DNA of 51,630 nt from a bacterium. Lineage in GTDB: Bacteria > Bacillota > Clostridia > Lachnospirales > Lachnospiraceae. The DNA is taken from assembly GCA_030524675.1 (NCBI GenBank), contig JAUNGE010000024.1, positions 1 through 51,630 on the forward strand, read 5' to 3'. Position numbers and translations under genes: made by a program. The notes under the pieces are model-generated. The model had not been told where the DNA came from. It was given only the letters and a program-made list of their open reading frames with translations, and ran no database searches. Shown piece by piece: positions 7,945 through 16,219 of this stretch; the first letter of the stretch is position 1, and the number at the start of each line of letters is the position of its first letter.

Positions 7945-8574
7945 ATGAATCAAAAAGAGAGGATGGTATCTGGTTTGCCATACAAAGCGTGGCTTGACGG
8001 TCTCAGTGAAGAGAGATTGGCCTGTAAGGAAAAAATTTATGAATTTAATCTTCTGCCTCCCAAAGAGCACGCAAAAGCGCAGAAACTGCTGAAAGAGCTG
8101 TTAGGAAAGACGGGCGAAAACCTCTTGATTGAAGCACCATTCCACTGTGATTATGGCTGGAATATTGAAGTTGGAGAAAATTTCTATGCAAACTACAATC
8201 TCACCATTCTTGATGTGGGAAAAGTTACATTTGGAGACAATGTGATGCTTGCTCCCAACGTATCCATATACACTGCCGGCCATCCGCTTCATCCGGAACC
8301 TCGCAATTTCGGTTACGAATACGGTATTCCCATCACAATCGGAAACAATGTGTGGATTGGAGGCAATACTATTATTCTCCCTGGAGTCACAATCGGGAAC
8401 AATGTGGTAATCGGAGCAGGAAGTGTGGTTTCAAAGGATATTCCTGATAACATGATTGCTGTGGGAAACCCCTGTAAGATTCTTCGCGAAATCACAGAAG
8501 AAGACCGAAAATACTATTTTAAGAGACAGGAATTTGACGCAGAATCCTGGGAAGATATGAATCCAAACAGATAA
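7945..8574 (+). CDS. maa: Maltose/galactoside-type O-acetyltransferase
   Basis: Acetyl-CoA-dependent sugar O-acetyltransferase of the left-handed beta-helix family (Maa/LacA), trimeric and cytoplasmic; probably detoxifies surplus sugars by acetylation. The N-terminal Mac domain (MVSGLPYKAW...) is followed by hexapeptide repeats such as IGNNVWIGGN and IGNNVVIGAGSVV, with a conserved histidine in YTAGHPL. The start at 7945 is chosen for the GGAGG 9 bases upstream, giving 209 residues; an upstream in-frame ATG at 7912 lacks a site. The symbol reflects family resemblance, not a proven substrate. Confidence 0.85.
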   Translation: MNQKERMVSGLPYKAWLDGLSEERLACKEKIYEFNLLPPKEHAKAQKLLKELLGKTGENLLIEAPFHCDYGWNIEVGENFYANYNLTILDVGKVTFGDNVMLAPNVSIYTAGHPLHPEPRNFGYEYGIPITIGNNVWIGGNTIILPGVTIGNNVVIGAGSVVSKDIPDNMIAVGNPCKILREITEEDRKYYFKRQEFDAESWEDMNPNR

Positions 8575-8586
8575 GGATGCAAAACT

Positions 8587-8624
8587 GGGAGCAGTAAAAA
8601 CCACAGCCGGATTTTACCGCTCCC
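8587..8624 (+). terminator. Terminator after the acetyltransferase gene
   Basis: GGGAGC and GTAAAA (8587-8599) pair with TTTTAC and GCTCCC (8612-8624), one mismatch, 12-base loop, followed by TTTA. It lies between the convergent acetyltransferase and GH1 genes and may serve both. Confidence 0.7.
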
Positions 8625-8709
8625 TTTACAAGCAAGCTTGCATTGGATTTCTGACCTTTTAACCCTAGTATCATCGTTCTATTACAAACTCAACTTTTGA
8701 TTCCACTCT

Positions 8710-10098
8710 TTACTCATCAAATCCATTCGTGTCGGACAGGGTATAGAACCACTTTCCGGATTTTTTCATCGTAATTTTGCATCCATCTGTGATATCCACC
8801 CGCAGAAGACCATATCGGTTCTTGTAGGCATTGCTCCAGGACCAGCAGTCAAACGGCGCCCAGAGATGATATCCGAAGCAATTTGCGCCTTCTTCTATCG
8901 CTTTGTGCAGATATTTCAGATGTCCCTTGATAAATTCAATTCTATAATCGTCCTGCACCATTCCCTCTGCATCCATAAACTGCTCTTCATCCATGATTCC
9001 CATACCATTCTCAGAAATATACCACGGCAGATTTCCATAGTTTTCCTTTATGTTCATGGCAATATCATAGACAGCCGGCTCATAAATTTCCCAGCCTCTC
9101 GATGTATTCATCTTCTGTCCGGCAAATGTGTACGGCTCAAAATATTTGTCTGGCATCAGCGGCCCTTCAAATGGTGTCACACGCGCCTTCACACGTCTCG
9201 GATGATAATAATTCACTCCCAGATAGTCCACCGTATTCTGGCGGATGATATCCAAATCTCCCTCTTTTACCGGAACTGTCAAATTTTCACTGTCCAGAAG
9301 TTCTTTCAGCTCTTTTGGATAAACGCCCAAAACAGACGGGTCTAAGAAAGAACGGTTGAAAATCAGGTCCACAGTCTTCGATGCCTGCACGTCCTTCTCA
9401 TCCTGCGGATTCTCACAATAAGACGGAGTCAGATTGATGACAATGCCGATTTTTCCTGGCATCCCCAGTCTCTTAAACTCCCGCACAGCACAGCTGCTTG
9501 ACAGCTGAATGTGATATCCCACATTCACTGCTCTCTGTGCATCACACACAGCCGGATAATGTCTCTGATAAAAATATCCTGTCTCTGGAATGATAATCGG
9601 CTCATTAAAGGTTGTCCAGTATGTCACTTTTTTGCCGAATTCCTGGAAACACACAGATGCAAAATGAGTATAGGCTTCCACAATGTCACGGTTCTCAAAC
9701 CCACCTTTCTCCACCCAGTAATATGGCAGGTCAAAGTGGTGCAGACACAGCATCGGCTCAATCCCTGCTTCCCGAAGCGCGTCAATCACTTTGTGATAAA
9801 ACTGAATTCCTTCCGGATTCACCTCTCCCTCTCGATTGAGAATCACACGGCTCCACTGGATAGACGTACGGTACGATTTCACACCAGCTTCTTTCATCAT
9901 TTTGATATATTCTTTGTATTTATGATAAAAATCTGATGTTCTGCTTGGACCTACATTGTTGTAGAATCTCTCTGGGTTAATGGAAAACCAGTAATCCCAT
10001 TCATTCGGTGCTTTTCTGCCCTCACAGCTTCCGCCCTCCGACTGTGGACCAGAAGAAGCACCGCCCCACATGAAATTTTCCGGAAATTGATATCTCAT
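8710..10098 (-). CDS. GH1 beta-glycosidase, probably 6-phospho-beta-glycosidase
   Basis: Retaining glycoside hydrolase family 1, 462 residues, no signal peptide. Acid/base Glu166 is in TFNEP and nucleophile Glu363 in ISENG. The substrate loop reads DCWSWSNAYKNRYG (417-430). It resembles the lactococcal 6-phospho-beta-galactosidase loop, with Ser420 and Tyr429 at the phosphate-binding positions and no glucosidase-type glutamate. However, the usual lysine position is Asn427, with Lys426 next to it. Last gene of the GRE cluster, 78 bases after a BglK-like kinase that could phosphorylate an imported glycoside. There is no PTS transporter nearby. Whether the true substrate is phosphorylated is unproven. 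Confidence 0.85.
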   Translation of the reverse strand: MRYQFPENFMWGGASSGPQSEGGSCEGRKAPNEWDYWFSINPERFYNNVGPSRTSDFYHKYKEYIKMMKEAGVKSYRTSIQWSRVILNREGEVNPEGIQFYHKVIDALREAGIEPMLCLHHFDLPYYWVEKGGFENRDIVEAYTHFASVCFQEFGKKVTYWTTFNEPIIIPETGYFYQRHYPAVCDAQRAVNVGYHIQLSSSCAVREFKRLGMPGKIGIVINLTPSYCENPQDEKDVQASKTVDLIFNRSFLDPSVLGVYPKELKELLDSENLTVPVKEGDLDIIRQNTVDYLGVNYYHPRRVKARVTPFEGPLMPDKYFEPYTFAGQKMNTSRGWEIYEPAVYDIAMNIKENYGNLPWYISENGMGIMDEEQFMDAEGMVQDDYRIEFIKGHLKYLHKAIEEGANCFGYHLWAPFDCWSWSNAYKNRYGLLRVDITDGCKITMKKSGKWFYTLSDTNGFDE

Positions 10099-10176
10099 AA
10101 TTTTCTCTCCTATTCCTTTTTCTATCTTTTTGTTTTTATAGCTGCGAACATGGAATACATTTCACTGCTGATACTC

Positions 10177-11088
10177 TCACTCTTCTGGCTGCTGGCCTTC
10201 TTTCTCTGTCAGAAAATAATACAGCGCCCCCAGAAGATTTGCGCGGTTTCCATGCTCACATCTCACAATTTTGGGATAAAGATACGACATTCTCTGTCCT
10301 TCGACCATCTTTCTGTAATGTGACATAATCTCCTCTGCCATATTTTCATCCTCGCTGATGCCGCCGCCTATCGCGATAATCTCTGGGTCATAGGCAAACT
10401 GGACACTGAGGCAGCCGACTGCCATGTAATGAAAAAACTCTTCCACATAGGTTCCCGCTTCCGCATCCCCATCTCTCGCCATCTGCAAAAGTTCTTTGCC
10501 GTTTACCTGCACTCCGAAATCGGCCGAATATCTTCTTGCCTCTTTTTCCAATGTAAAACTGCTCCAGGTCATCAGCTCTCCATCTCTGGTACCTCCCATC
10601 AGAAAGTTTCCGATTTCCGCCTTGTTCTTTGTCGTTCCTGGATACAAAGTACCATTTTCTATCACAGCACCACCCACGCCGCTCCCGACAATCACAAATG
10701 CAATATTTTTGTAGGTTCTTCCAACCCCTTTCCACAATTCTCCCAGAGCAGCCGCATTGGCGTCATTCAGCATCGTCACTTCACAGTGGTCACAGCGGTC
10801 AGAAATTTCTTTTTTTATCGGAATATTGTGAAGATATTCCACAGCACTGATACCATGAATCACACCCTCTTCACTGTATACCTCTCCTGGGAAAGAACAT
10901 GCAATTCCGTCAATCGGGGAAAAACTGTGATACAATGCCTGTACCTGGCCCAAAAATCCCTCCGCACTCTTTTCTATGGGTATTTTTCCACTGTCCAGGA
11001 AAGTTCCATCCTCATCGCTCACAGCATACTTGATGCTTGTTCCTCCAATGTCCAGACACAAATATCTCTTACTCTTACTTTTATGCAT
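10177..11088 (-). CDS. ROK-family sugar or glycoside kinase (BglK-like)
   Basis: ATP-dependent kinase of the ROK family, 303 residues, cytoplasmic. DIGGTSIKYAV (residues 13-23) is the phosphate loop; NDANAAALGE contains the catalytic aspartate and GSGVGGAVI the second nucleotide segment. The ROK zinc motif (CxCGxxGCxE) is absent, as in beta-glucoside kinases. It starts 2 bases after dhaL (GGAGATAGGT as ribosome site), so translation is probably coupled. Inference: it phosphorylates the ABC-imported glycoside, or the freed sugar, before or after the GH1 enzyme. Confidence 0.82.
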   Translation of the reverse strand: MHKSKSKRYLCLDIGGTSIKYAVSDEDGTFLDSGKIPIEKSAEGFLGQVQALYHSFSPIDGIACSFPGEVYSEEGVIHGISAVEYLHNIPIKKEISDRCDHCEVTMLNDANAAALGELWKGVGRTYKNIAFVIVGSGVGGAVIENGTLYPGTTKNKAEIGNFLMGGTRDGELMTWSSFTLEKEARRYSADFGVQVNGKELLQMARDGDAEAGTYVEEFFHYMAVGCLSVQFAYDPEIIAIGGGISEDENMAEEIMSHYRKMVEGQRMSYLYPKIVRCEHGNRANLLGALYYFLTEKEGQQPEE

Positions 11089-11090
11089 AC

Positions 11091-11720
11091 CTATCTCCGC
11101 AATTCTTCTGCCACAAAGACACAGAGTACCGTGCCCGCATCTGGATACTCCATGTTTCTTGTATCCAGCCAGCTCGCTCTTCCCGTCTTTGCCTTCTTTC
11201 CCTTTGTGCTCTCCATTCCTGCTCTCGCCGCCTCTTCTGCTGCCTGGAGAGCCTTGTCCATAGAAGCTGTATTCGTATAAACTTCTTCCAAAGCATCTGC
11301 ATATGGATACAATGCATCCAAGATGGTTTTGTCTCCGACTTTTGCTTTTCCTTTTTCTGATATGGTATCTGCAAACCGTCTCACCAGAGCTGGAATCTCT
11401 GCTTCCTCTATGTACTCTCTGTTTTTCAGCTCTTTTCCGATAGCCATCATGCCAAAACTGAGCAAAGTTCCCAGTGTGGAAGGCGCTGCACGATTAAATG
11501 CCATTGCACTGCTTAAAAACAGCTTTGTCAGATTCTTCTCCTGTTCGGGAAATGTCTGAATCGTTTTTCTGATAGCCTGCGCCCCGCTGCTCATGGAAAT
11601 TCCCATGTCACCGTCTCCCAGTTTGCTGTCTATCTCTGTCAAACTGTCCTTCTTATCCTCGCAGACACGGCAGATTTTCAAAAATACTTCTTTTATCTCA
11701 TCCATTCCATATTCTTTCAT
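11091..11720 (-). CDS. DhaL-like kinase subunit
   Basis: Homologue of the nucleotide-binding subunit of dihydroxyacetone kinase, 209 residues. The Mg-nucleotide aspartates are present in IDSKLGDGDMG (Asp31, Asp36, Asp38; one off E. coli DhaL numbering), with VGDKTILDAL and the late PDAGT segment also conserved. It lies 23 bases after dhaK. In E. coli DhaL is recharged by DhaM from the PTS; no DhaM is in this window. The complex therefore either uses ATP directly or borrows a DhaM encoded elsewhere. The true substrate may be a triulose, tetrulose or related ketone rather than dihydroxyacetone. Confidence 0.85.
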   Translation of the reverse strand: MKEYGMDEIKEVFLKICRVCEDKKDSLTEIDSKLGDGDMGISMSSGAQAIRKTIQTFPEQEKNLTKLFLSSAMAFNRAAPSTLGTLLSFGMMAIGKELKNREYIEEAEIPALVRRFADTISEKGKAKVGDKTILDALYPYADALEEVYTNTASMDKALQAAEEAARAGMESTKGKKAKTGRASWLDTRNMEYPDAGTVLCVFVAEELRR

Positions 11721-11743
11721 TTGTTCTGGCTTCTTCCTCTCAT

Positions 11744-12739
11744 CTAATACCGCATAAACGGCGTGTACTCTGGCTGGCTCAAAAGTTCCTCCAGCTCTTC
11801 ATCCAGTTTCAGGACACTGATGGACAATCCTGCCATCTCCATGGAAGTCGCATACTCTCCCACCAGAGTCTTTTTGATTTGCAAACCCGCATTCTCAAAA
11901 ATATCCGCTGCATCACCATACAGTATATACAATTCTTCTCTGCTTGTCATCCCGAGGCCGTTTATCAGAACAGCGACCGCATCTCCCTCTTTCAGTCCCA
12001 AATCTTTCATAAGTTCTGGACACAGTTCCTTCGCAATCTCTCGGCTTTCCTTCATGCTTCCCCGACGGACTCCAGGCTCCCCATGAATTCCCATGCCAAT
12101 TTCCATATCGTTCTCGCCAATCTCAAAAACTGGCTTTCCGGCGCCTGGAAGTGTGCAGGATGAAAATGCCACGCCATACGTTGCCGTATTCTGCACCACT
12201 TTCTCTGCCACCCGCTTCACCTCTTCCAGAGAATCCCCGCGGCTGGCTGCTGCACCGGCAATCTTATAGGCAAACAGGATTCCGGCGATTCCGCGCCGCT
12301 TCGTATAATTTTCCCGCGGTGCGCTGGCAATATCATCTGACATCTTAACTGTCGCTGTCTGGATTCCTTCCATCTCCAACATCTCTGCCGCCATCTCAAA
12401 ATTCATGCTGTCCCCGAAATAATTTCCAAACAAGAACAAAATCCCGCTCTCATTTTCCACATTTCCTGCGACATCCAAAATAGTCTCACAAGACGGAGAG
12501 GTAAACACATTGCCGATGGCTGCGCCGTCACATAATCCCTCTCCGACATATCCCAGAAACAATGGCAGATGGCCATATCCTCCTCCGGTGATGATGCTGA
12601 CCTGGCCTTTCTTCTTTCCTTTGTGAACGAGCGCTCTGTTATTTTCTCCACATTTCTCATAAAATCCTGGATATGCCTTATAAATCCCGTTCAGGCTTTC
12701 ATCGACAAATGTATCACTCTGATTCATGCATTTTTTCAT
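11744..12739 (-). CDS. DhaK-like kinase subunit
   Basis: Homologue of the ketone-binding subunit of dihydroxyacetone kinase, 331 residues. All three active-site residues are present: His57 in GGYGHLP, Asp110 in NYFGDSMNF and His219 in GMGIHGEPG, the last binding the substrate as a hemiaminal in E. coli DhaK. The start at 12739 (MKKCMNQ) aligns with the usual DhaK N-terminus; an ATG at 12748 lies too close to GGAGGG. Separated from the GRE gene by a stem-loop-containing spacer. Which ketose it phosphorylates is unknown. Confidence 0.86.
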   Translation of the reverse strand: MKKCMNQSDTFVDESLNGIYKAYPGFYEKCGENNRALVHKGKKKGQVSIITGGGYGHLPLFLGYVGEGLCDGAAIGNVFTSPSCETILDVAGNVENESGILFLFGNYFGDSMNFEMAAEMLEMEGIQTATVKMSDDIASAPRENYTKRRGIAGILFAYKIAGAAASRGDSLEEVKRVAEKVVQNTATYGVAFSSCTLPGAGKPVFEIGENDMEIGMGIHGEPGVRRGSMKESREIAKELCPELMKDLGLKEGDAVAVLINGLGMTSREELYILYGDAADIFENAGLQIKKTLVGEYATSMEMAGLSISVLKLDEELEELLSQPEYTPFMRY

Positions 12740-12774
12740 TCTTTCCATTCCCTCCGTTTCACAAATAAATAATT

Positions 12775-12803
12775 CGGTTGAAACCGCGCCCCTTTATGGG
12801 GCG
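12775..12803. other. Two adjacent stem-loops between GRE and dhaK
   Basis: CGGTT-GA-AACCG (12775-12786) is followed directly by CGCCCC-TTTAT-GGGGCG (12787-12803); then GGGTGATTGACG reaches the GRE stop codon. They could stabilise the upstream GRE mRNA or reduce readthrough into the kinase genes. The plus-strand layout also resembles the hairpin end of IS200/IS605-type elements. Confidence 0.5.
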
Positions 12804-12815
12804 GGGTGATTGACG

Positions 12816-15164
12816 CTAGAAAATTCCTGCTTCCGCTTTTCTGATATGATGTTCCTGCTGCTCACGACTCAGCATGGTAAAGTATGCAGACCAGCCGCCC
12901 ATTCTCACACGCAGGTCTTTATATTGCTCCGGATGAATCTGCGCCTCTTTCAAAATCTCCGCATCAGCAACACTGATTGTCAAAAGATTTCCTCCCAATT
13001 CCAGGAAAGAATCAATCAGTCCTAACAGACGTGTCGTTCCGGCTTCTCCCTTCACATACTGTCCTGACATTCCCAAATCCAATGGAGAGCCAAGAGGAAG
13101 CACATCCAGATTCATCTTTGTGAAGGACAGCAGCGCGCCGGTAATTCCTCTCGTCATCGCACCAGCAGACGGGGAGAAATTGCTGGCTACCTGCGTCTCT
13201 GCCAGACGGCCGTCCGCACTCGCACCCGTTCCGTTTCCGACTGCAATATACCATGAAAAGGTTCCAACTCCAGGCATAAATTTCATTTCTGGATGCTTTT
13301 TATCAATTTCCTCCATCAATCGGGAATAGTCCTTCGTCAGACGCATACCGACTTCATCCGCCTCATCCTGGTTTGCACCATACTTCGGACAGGACGAGAG
13401 CTTTACACGCAGTTTCTCGTATCCGACAAAGTTGTTGTCAATCGCATCCACAATATCCTTCATAGAGCAGTATCCCTCCTCGAATACTACCTTTTTAATC
13501 GCTACCAGAGAATCAATCAGATGACTGATGCCCTCTGCAATCACACCGCCAAGGATAAACCTTGCGCCCATCTCTGTCATATCTTTGCCCTTCTCAATCG
13601 GTCCTTCCAGAAATGCTGACAGAAGAGGCACAGGCGCCACAATCGAGCGCAGATGCTGTGTCTGTACCATATGTTCTGCTGAGGTGTTCATCACCAGACT
13701 GAAATTCTCAAGAACTCGTCTGTATAATTCCTCAAATGTCTCAATTTCTGCTGCATCACCCTGGTCCGGAACTTCCTGCTTCTGGTCCACATGGCAGCGC
13801 CCATGATTCAGCGTCCACTCCAGACATTTTAGAGTATTCATCTTTGTAAAGTAAAAATCGGTTTTTCCTGGAAGCAGGCACTCCCAGCAGCCATTGTTTG
13901 CATAATCTCTGGCATCCTTTACATCCACACCGAAATGCGTATATGCCTTGATGACCGTCTCGTCATTGTAAAGAGCAGGCAGGCCGCCGCCCGTCTTTAA
14001 TGTGATTGCCACCTGGCGTTTCAAAAATGTAGGTGTCTTTTTGCTGAGTCTGACAGAGAGCACTGGATTTGTCATGCGCATACGGCGGAAGGATTCAATC
14101 ATCATGACTGTAAGAAGGTTGCTGGCATCTTCCCCTGTCTCCGGAATCAAACCACCCACGATAATATTCTGATTCCAGTGGTTGATGGCATCCACAGTAT
14201 CTCTGACCTGGTATCTCTGATGTCCGATGTCATAGAGTTTTCTCTCTTCCCACTGCTTGTCAAACTGTTTCTGGCGTTTCTCCAGGTCCATCATCTCAGC
14301 TGCCACTTCATTATCCTGGGAGCGCTCATTGAATTTCAGCATAAAACAGTCTGTGATCTCCTGCGCTTCCTCCACCGTCAGCTTTCCCTCTTCCAAATCC
14401 TTTTTCAGGAATGGATATAAATACTGGTCCGGACGGCCAAGCGCCAGATAATTGTCCGTAAGCTGCAGTGCCAGATGCAGCAGCCACGCGGACTGACACG
14501 CCTCAAAAAAGCTCTCCGCAGGTTTTTTGGGTACCCGTTTCAGCGCTTCTGCATCCCGCAGCAGCTCCGCTTTTCTATTCTCATCTTCGCACAATTCTGC
14601 TTTTTTTTCCAGCATAGCGACATGATTTTTGGCAAAATTTTCAAATCCTTGCAGGGAAATTTTAGCCGCCTCCATAAAATCGCGGCTTTTTTTCTCTGTG
14701 ATGACCTCAAGCTGCCGGTCAATCATGGCAATAATTCCGGAAGTTCCTAGCTTCAGCAGGCGATTATAGTCTGGGGAAATATGTCCAAACATGGAGTAAA
14801 TGCCAAACCCGTACTTTTCCCCCTCTTCCTTCTCATAATCGAACGCAAATTCAGGCAAATCATAGGTATTCACCAGCTTTTCCTCACGCAGAGTAAAGCA
14901 TCCTGCAAATATCTGCTGGTCCCATATTCCGCACGGCGCACACTCCAGCTTTCTCTTCTCCGCCATCGCTTTTCTGATAATCACTGGAAGTTTTCCTGTC
15001 TCCTCATTCAGCACAGGTTCCATACCACCTGTCTTCTGATTTTTTACGGTCATATTGTCCCGTACCTGCTCAATCAAATAAGCAACTCTCTCTGATGGCG
15101 TACTTTCCACAATTTTTTCTGCATATTGTTCTACATTCACAATGCTGCCTTCCATATCCATCAT
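12816..15164 (-). CDS. Glycyl radical enzyme of unassigned subtype
   Basis: Pyruvate formate-lyase-like glycyl radical enzyme, 782 residues, oxygen-sensitive. The radical-bearing Gly757 lies in RMGGWSAYF near the C-terminus, and the thiyl Cys426 in NNGCWECLLPG with Glu428 two residues on. The Cys-x-Glu pair is that of the dehydratase/lyase branch rather than true formate-lyase, but the Trp between them and the following Cys429 differ from the GCVEP-like signatures of glycerol, propanediol, choline or isethionate enzymes that I know. The conserved IIVGGL and GTGASADGR segments are present. The dedicated activase lies 63 bases upstream. Exact start uncertain: ATGs at 15164, 15161 and 15155 share one AAAGGA. 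Substrate unknown; dehydration or C-X lysis of a polyol or sugar derivative fits the context. Confidence 0.9.
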   Translation of the reverse strand: MMDMEGSIVNVEQYAEKIVESTPSERVAYLIEQVRDNMTVKNQKTGGMEPVLNEETGKLPVIIRKAMAEKRKLECAPCGIWDQQIFAGCFTLREEKLVNTYDLPEFAFDYEKEEGEKYGFGIYSMFGHISPDYNRLLKLGTSGIIAMIDRQLEVITEKKSRDFMEAAKISLQGFENFAKNHVAMLEKKAELCEDENRKAELLRDAEALKRVPKKPAESFFEACQSAWLLHLALQLTDNYLALGRPDQYLYPFLKKDLEEGKLTVEEAQEITDCFMLKFNERSQDNEVAAEMMDLEKRQKQFDKQWEERKLYDIGHQRYQVRDTVDAINHWNQNIIVGGLIPETGEDASNLLTVMMIESFRRMRMTNPVLSVRLSKKTPTFLKRQVAITLKTGGGLPALYNDETVIKAYTHFGVDVKDARDYANNGCWECLLPGKTDFYFTKMNTLKCLEWTLNHGRCHVDQKQEVPDQGDAAEIETFEELYRRVLENFSLVMNTSAEHMVQTQHLRSIVAPVPLLSAFLEGPIEKGKDMTEMGARFILGGVIAEGISHLIDSLVAIKKVVFEEGYCSMKDIVDAIDNNFVGYEKLRVKLSSCPKYGANQDEADEVGMRLTKDYSRLMEEIDKKHPEMKFMPGVGTFSWYIAVGNGTGASADGRLAETQVASNFSPSAGAMTRGITGALLSFTKMNLDVLPLGSPLDLGMSGQYVKGEAGTTRLLGLIDSFLELGGNLLTISVADAEILKEAQIHPEQYKDLRVRMGGWSAYFTMLSREQQEHHIRKAEAGIF

Positions 15165-15227
15165 ATCCTTTCCATCCCTTTCCTGTCCATCTATATTTCT
15201 GGCCTTTCCCTCATATACATCTGCATG

Positions 15228-16136
15228 TTATCCCATAATCTCTGCCTTCACCCCAGAAGGAGCCATCGCCTGGTAGCGCTTCAGCTGCTCCATGTCCATC
15301 TGCAGCTCTCCGAGCAGAAACTCTTTTCCGCACCATTCATACTTCGCCCCCGCAGAAGTATTATATGGCAGGAAATGAATCCGCCTGATGTCCAGTTCCT
15401 CTGCGGTCTGATACAGACTCAAAATATTTTCTCTGGTATCTGTAATTCCTGGTATCACGGGCATCCGAAGAACAATCTGGTCTGTCACTCTGCGCAGAGC
15501 ACGCAGGTTGTCCATCACAATCTCCAGCTCACCGCGCACATACTGCGCAAATTTTTCTTTATCTCCCAGCTTGAAATCATAGTAAAACATATCCGTATAC
15601 TCTGCCAGCCGCAGCAGATTTTCTGTCGTTCCATAGCCCGCCGTCTCCACAATCGTGTGAATGTGATGCTCTTTCAATCGTTTTAATATTTCATACGCAA
15701 AATCTGCCTGCATCAGCACTTCCCCGCCGCTCAGTGTGACGCCCCCGCCGCTCTTCTGAAAGAAGACAGTGTCCGCAAGCACTTCCTCGGCAATCTCTTC
15801 TGCTGTATACTCTTTCCCCGATATTGTCAGAGCACCGGTACTGCAGACCTGAATGCAGGCCCCACACATGCTGCACAAATCCCTCTCGAATATCCGTTTT
15901 CCGTTCTCCATTTTCTGCGCCTTCATCGGACACTCTGCAACACATGCGCCACACTGCACGCATCTTCCGGCGGCAAATAAAATCTGTCTCTCTTCTCTCT
16001 GTGACTCCGGCGAATGACACCAGGCGCACCTAAGCGGACATCCTTTCAGATACACACAAGTGCGGATTCCCTCCCCATCATGTACGACAAAATGGTCGAT
16101 ATCAAATACAATTCCCGTTTTTTTCTGTGCTTCCAT
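15228..16136 (-). CDS. Glycyl radical enzyme activase
   Basis: Radical SAM enzyme that generates the glycyl radical on its partner, here the adjacent GRE. The SAM cluster motif CPLRCAWC lies near residues 33-40. Two ferredoxin-type cluster motifs, CVQCGACVAECP and CSMCGACIQVC, follow at about residues 59-98, as in activases of the dehydratase/lyase GREs rather than the shorter PflA. The SGGEVL segment binds SAM. 302 residues; weak ribosome site GGGA. No other GRE is in the window, so pairing with the downstream GRE is secure by context. Confidence 0.93.
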   Translation of the reverse strand: MEAQKKTGIVFDIDHFVVHDGEGIRTCVYLKGCPLRCAWCHSPESQREERQILFAAGRCVQCGACVAECPMKAQKMENGKRIFERDLCSMCGACIQVCSTGALTISGKEYTAEEIAEEVLADTVFFQKSGGGVTLSGGEVLMQADFAYEILKRLKEHHIHTIVETAGYGTTENLLRLAEYTDMFYYDFKLGDKEKFAQYVRGELEIVMDNLRALRRVTDQIVLRMPVIPGITDTRENILSLYQTAEELDIRRIHFLPYNTSAGAKYEWCGKEFLLGELQMDMEQLKRYQAMAPSGVKAEIMG

Positions 16137-16219
16137 GTCTAAATCCCATCTTCAATTTCTATTTTTCACTTTACATTCATTTCCGTTTTATTCTGCATTT
16201 CTCTTTGTGTTACCTATTT

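Noticed and set aside
10429-11280. Plus-strand open frame across the ROK kinase and dhaL genes
   Set aside because: Spans two real genes on the other strand; composition unlike a protein.
12816-15164. Reading the GRE as pyruvate formate-lyase or choline trimethylamine-lyase
   Set aside because: There is no Cys-Cys pair of formate-lyase, no GCVEP-type lyase motif and no microcompartment or choline genes; the CutC family protein at 1672 is an unrelated protein with the same name.
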